NCBI RefSeq assembly: GCF_946479605.1 | Contig: NZ_CAMLGT010000165.1 | Span: forward strand, 1 to 8,570 | Source of the DNA: an uncultured Lacibacter sp. | GTDB taxonomy: Bacteria > Bacteroidota > Bacteroidia > Chitinophagales > Chitinophagaceae | Length of the DNA stretch: 8,570 nucleotides | Reading direction: 5' to 3' | Shown: positions 6,065 through 8,570 of the stretch, in pieces | Layout: each line of letters opens with the position of its first letter | Position numbering within the stretch: position 1 is the first letter of the stretch | Notes under the pieces: generated by a model | Databases searched by the model: none | What the model saw: the letters and a program-made list of their open reading frames with translations, nothing else | What the model was told of the DNA's origin: nothing | Translations under genes and position numbers: made by a program

Positions 6065-7153
6065 TTATTTATTCAATGCCACTGTTGTTTTCGCAGCAGC
6101 AGTATCAGTTGCTGGTTTGGCAGCACCTGGTTCTTTATCAGGAAAAGCCAGGTAATAGTTTGGCTTTTGTTTCGCCATCCAGATATCAAACTCTTCCTGT
6201 GTTACCACTTCAATAATCCCTTTCATAGAGTAGTGACCATTACCACACATCTGATCGCAGGCAATTTCATACACAAAATTAGGATTACCTGTACGTTCCT
6301 TCATTTCTTTGGTTGTATACTTAGGTGTAAACCAAAGTGTGGTTGGAATACCTGGTACCGCATCCATTTTTAAACGGAAATGGCTTAAACCTACGTCGTG
6401 AATAACATCACGGCTGCCAATGATCAGTTTTACCGGACGGCCTTTTACTACATACATTGTTTGTGTGGTTACCACATCATCAAAGTTGGTCGCATCTGCT
6501 TTTAATTTCAGATCCGCATTGTCTTCAAATATTTGTCCGAAAGGATTGCTCTTTTCATCGCTGATGACACGGAAATATGTTTTACCGAATTTTTTGTCTT
6601 TACCGGGATAACGCATCATCCAGCCAAATTGCTTACCAACGATCTCCACTTCCAAAGCCCCTTTTGGTGCATCGGATGTAATACGGAACCAGAAACGCAA
6701 ACCAAACACTACCAATACAGTTAATGCAAGTGCCGGGATAACTGTCCAGATCAACTCAAGCTTATTGTTGTGGGGGAAGTAAAAGGCTTTACGTCCTTCT
6801 TTCTCCTGGTATTTCCAGGCAAAATAGAACAGGAAGAACTGTGTAATGATAAATACAAGACCGGTAACGGCAGTAGTGATCATAAACATTTCATCGATCT
6901 GCTCACCTTCTACGGAAGCTGACCCTTGCGGGAACAATGTTGTTTTGTACAACATTTTATTACAAACGTAAACTCCAATAAAGCCCAGGATCATAAAGCC
7001 CAGCAGCAGAAAACCATTGATACGGTTGTTCTGTTTGCGGGAGTTTTCCTCGCCTTTTAACACACTTACATATTCACTGGCTTTTGCAATTTGAAAAATC
7101 ACAATAAACACCAGAACGGCTGCTGCTATTACCAGATATGTTGTAGTACTCAT
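6065..7153 (-). CDS. coxB: Cytochrome c oxidase subunit II with CuA centre
   Basis: A 362-residue subunit II that receives electrons from cytochrome c. Four hydrophobic segments are visible (about 4-22, 46-65, 89-113, 134-156). The last two are the standard hairpin and the first two are an N-terminal addition that preserves the outside location of the C-terminal domain. The cupredoxin domain runs from about 165 to 325. CuA ligands are H252 (DVIHDVGL), C299, C303, H307 and M310 (CDQMCGNGHYSM). The residue between the two Cys that is normally Glu, a magnesium ligand in classical oxidases, is Q301. The aromatic GWMMRYPG stretch (177-184) matches the electron-entry region. There is no CxxCH, so this is not a caa3 subunit with a fused cytochrome c. 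The tail from 343 is Ala/Thr/Lys-rich and probably disordered. Start ATG at 7151-7153, stop TAA. Confidence 0.97.
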   Translation of the reverse strand: MSTTTYLVIAAAVLVFIVIFQIAKASEYVSVLKGEENSRKQNNRINGFLLLGFMILGFIGVYVCNKMLYKTTLFPQGSASVEGEQIDEMFMITTAVTGLVFIITQFFLFYFAWKYQEKEGRKAFYFPHNNKLELIWTVIPALALTVLVVFGLRFWFRITSDAPKGALEVEIVGKQFGWMMRYPGKDKKFGKTYFRVISDEKSNPFGQIFEDNADLKLKADATNFDDVVTTQTMYVVKGRPVKLIIGSRDVIHDVGLSHFRLKMDAVPGIPTTLWFTPKYTTKEMKERTGNPNFVYEIACDQMCGNGHYSMKGIIEVVTQEEFDIWMAKQKPNYYLAFPDKEPGAAKPATDTAAAKTTVALNK

Positions 7154-7199
7154 AGCTTGCGCAAATTATTTATAGTTCGTCAATTCTTTTTTTGTTCAA

Positions 7200-8483
7200 T
7201 TAGGTGTGGTGAATGATACTTTCTTTCACCAACGGATGATTCTTTGGTAACAGCGACGCTTTGGTCAGATGTTTTGCAGTTAATAAAATAACCAGGCCAA
7301 GGAAACCAAGGCTAACGCCAAGGCTGAACACAAAGTGACCAAGCGTATTTGAATCTTTACCTAATTCTTTCAAAGGTCCGGGTGTGATCATCTGGTAGAA
7401 ATCAAGCCAGTGACCAAAGATGATAAGTACAGACATGAGCGTAAGTACAGTGTAGTTACGTTTTGAACCACGACGCATCAGGATGAGCAATGGTGCCAGG
7501 AAGTTGATGATGAGGTTCAGTAAAAAGATACCTCTGAATGTTCCTTCACCTTTGCCACCATACCCTAAGCGGTCAATAAAGTATGCCGTTTCTTCTGGTT
7601 GGTTACTGTACCAGATGAGCATGAACTGCGAGAACCACAGGTATGTCCAGAAGATAGAGAAAGCAAACATGAACTTACCAATATCATGCAGGTGTTCTTC
7701 ATTCACAAATTCGAGGTAACCGTGATTTTTGAGGTACACCACAAACAACATGATCAATGAAATACCTGCCACCCATGAGCTGGCAAATGTGTACCAACTA
7801 TACATCGTGCTGTACCAATGTGCATCAATACTCATCAGCCACATCCATGGCAATGTGCTCAACACAGTTAAACCGTATGTAACAAGAAATGCTGCAGCTA
7901 TACCTAATGATTTCCAGTAGAAAGAGCGTTCACCTTGTCCAGCTAAATCTTCTGCCAGTGAATTTTTACGGAACCAGTTACGGAACCAGATCCACAAACC
8001 AACTGATGCTACTGATAAAATGGTATAAGAAACAGGATTCAAAAAGCCTTTTTTGTGCGAAAGAATTTCGTCGTGTTTTACATGCTCCACATCTTTCCAA
8101 TGGTAAATATGATGATCCTTTGAGATCCAAACATATCCCAGCAGAATAATAAGTGTAATGGGTCCTAACACATTCAAACCACCGGAGATCGCTTCGGGCA
8201 CACGGCGGAACACCAGCGGCCAACCTGCCTGCGCCAATGAAGTGGCGGCAATAAAGAAGAAGCTGGCAGCCACCACCAGTAACCAGAAGATACTGTTGTG
8301 CATTAATGCCATCCAGAATTTGGTAGCACCATAGGCTTCAGCGCCATGTCCTTCACCATGACCAGCGGAAAACGGATGCAGAAATATTACACCGAGGATA
8401 AGTGTTAACACACCTACACCCATCAATGCATAACTCCATTTTTTTAATCCACCCGGTATTTCAAATTGTTCTTTCAGTGCCAT
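7200..8483 (-). CDS. actF: Alternative complex III subunit ActF (quinol:cytochrome c oxidoreductase, quinone-binding subunit 2)
   Basis: A 427-residue NrfD/PsrC-like membrane protein with ten helices (about 15-35, 57-82, 101-120, 150-167, 190-211, 227-250, 266-291, 317-336, 343-363, 381-404). The FSQFMLIWYSNQPEET segment (284-299) is characteristic of the ActC/ActF family, and polar residues H358 and D361 lie within helix nine (GHWLDFYQM). ActF is one of two related membrane subunits of ACIII, which oxidises menaquinol and reduces cytochrome c in place of a bc1 complex. ActF is thought to contribute to proton movement rather than the main quinol site. A His-rich loop follows helix one (HGEGHG). 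The gene sits between the probable actE and coxB, as in other Bacteroidota. Start ATG at 8481-8483, 38 nt after the previous stop. Confidence 0.92.
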   Translation of the reverse strand: MALKEQFEIPGGLKKWSYALMGVGVLTLILGVIFLHPFSAGHGEGHGAEAYGATKFWMALMHNSIFWLLVVAASFFFIAATSLAQAGWPLVFRRVPEAISGGLNVLGPITLIILLGYVWISKDHHIYHWKDVEHVKHDEILSHKKGFLNPVSYTILSVASVGLWIWFRNWFRKNSLAEDLAGQGERSFYWKSLGIAAAFLVTYGLTVLSTLPWMWLMSIDAHWYSTMYSWYTFASSWVAGISLIMLFVVYLKNHGYLEFVNEEHLHDIGKFMFAFSIFWTYLWFSQFMLIWYSNQPEETAYFIDRLGYGGKGEGTFRGIFLLNLIINFLAPLLILMRRGSKRNYTVLTLMSVLIIFGHWLDFYQMITPGPLKELGKDSNTLGHFVFSLGVSLGFLGLVILLTAKHLTKASLLPKNHPLVKESIIHHT

Positions 8484-8521
8484 TGAACTTCGTTTATAGT
8501 TGAATGTTAGTTTCGTTATTC

Positions 8522-8570
8522 TTATTTCGTTGCCTTTGTTGTATCTGCAGCTGGTGCTGTTGGTGCAGCA
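8522..8570 (-). CDS. C-terminal end of the gene preceding actF, probably ActE-type cytochrome c (partial)
   Basis: Only the last 15 codons and a TAA stop (8522-8524) are in the window. The frame reads AAPTAPAADTTKATK, an Ala/Pro/Thr/Lys-rich tail like those on secreted or periplasmic proteins, and similar in style to the tail of CoxB. No functional motif is visible. In ACIII operons the gene directly before actF encodes ActE, a small mono-heme cytochrome c; I infer that identity from position alone. The other minus-strand frame open here has no stop before the actF start but gives a Cys/Asn-rich peptide with no tail-like composition, so the frame given is preferred. Confidence 0.6.
   Translation of the reverse strand, partial: AAPTAPAADTTKATK

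Noticed and set aside
6065..7153. CoxB as a caa3-type subunit with fused cytochrome c
   Set aside because: The C-terminal part contains no CxxCH; after the cupredoxin domain only a low-complexity tail follows.
7154..7199. Possible promoter in the actF-coxB gap (TTGACG and TATAAAT on the minus strand)
   Set aside because: Spacing between the two elements is far too short for a sigma-70 type promoter, and the Bacteroidota TAnnTTTG -7 element is not matched.

Overview
The window is part of an aerobic respiratory operon, and every confident gene lies on the minus strand. Read in the direction of transcription (high to low coordinates), the order is: tail of a probable periplasmic cytochrome c (ActE position), actF, coxB, coxA, ctaB, two adjacent coxC paralogs, a small subunit IV-type gene, an SCO copper chaperone, and a DUF420/CtaM-type membrane protein. 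Gaps between genes are 20-82 nt, and no stretch over 300 nt lacks a gene. The actE-actF-cox arrangement, five-helix subunit III proteins, moderately AT-rich DNA and A/T-rich leaders without clear Shine-Dalgarno sites point to the phylum Bacteroidota. Chitinophagaceae or a relative is my guess from protein style, not a demonstrated assignment.

Right part (about 4215-8570): the C-terminal end of one of the alternative complex III (ACIII) genes and complete ActF, followed by the catalytic core of an aa3-type (A1 subfamily) cytochrome c oxidase. CoxB has the CuA site. CoxA has all heme and CuB ligands plus the D- and K-channel residues. ACIII would take electrons from menaquinol and pass them through cytochrome c to CuA, heme a and the heme a3/CuB site, where oxygen is reduced. 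The gene linkage suggests a physically joined ACIII-oxidase supercomplex, as known in this phylum.

Middle (about 1442-4172): ctaB makes heme O, the precursor of heme A. The two short subunit III paralogs and a three-helix subunit IV-like protein complete the oxidase.

Left part (1-1440): a well-formed intrinsic terminator sits only 19 nt upstream of the SCO start. The assembly genes (SCO for CuA loading, the DUF420 protein for oxidase maturation) are therefore probably expressed by partial readthrough at a lower level than the structural genes. The first 64 nt are too short to assign.

The window is mostly a recognisable respiratory operon and I see no defence system, mobile element, CRISPR array or RNA gene. 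The points most worth a second look are the terminator/attenuator, the divergence of the two CoxC paralogs at the conserved acidic residue, the histidine-rich N-terminus of CoxA, the Gln in the CuA motif of CoxB, and the unusual start of ctaB.
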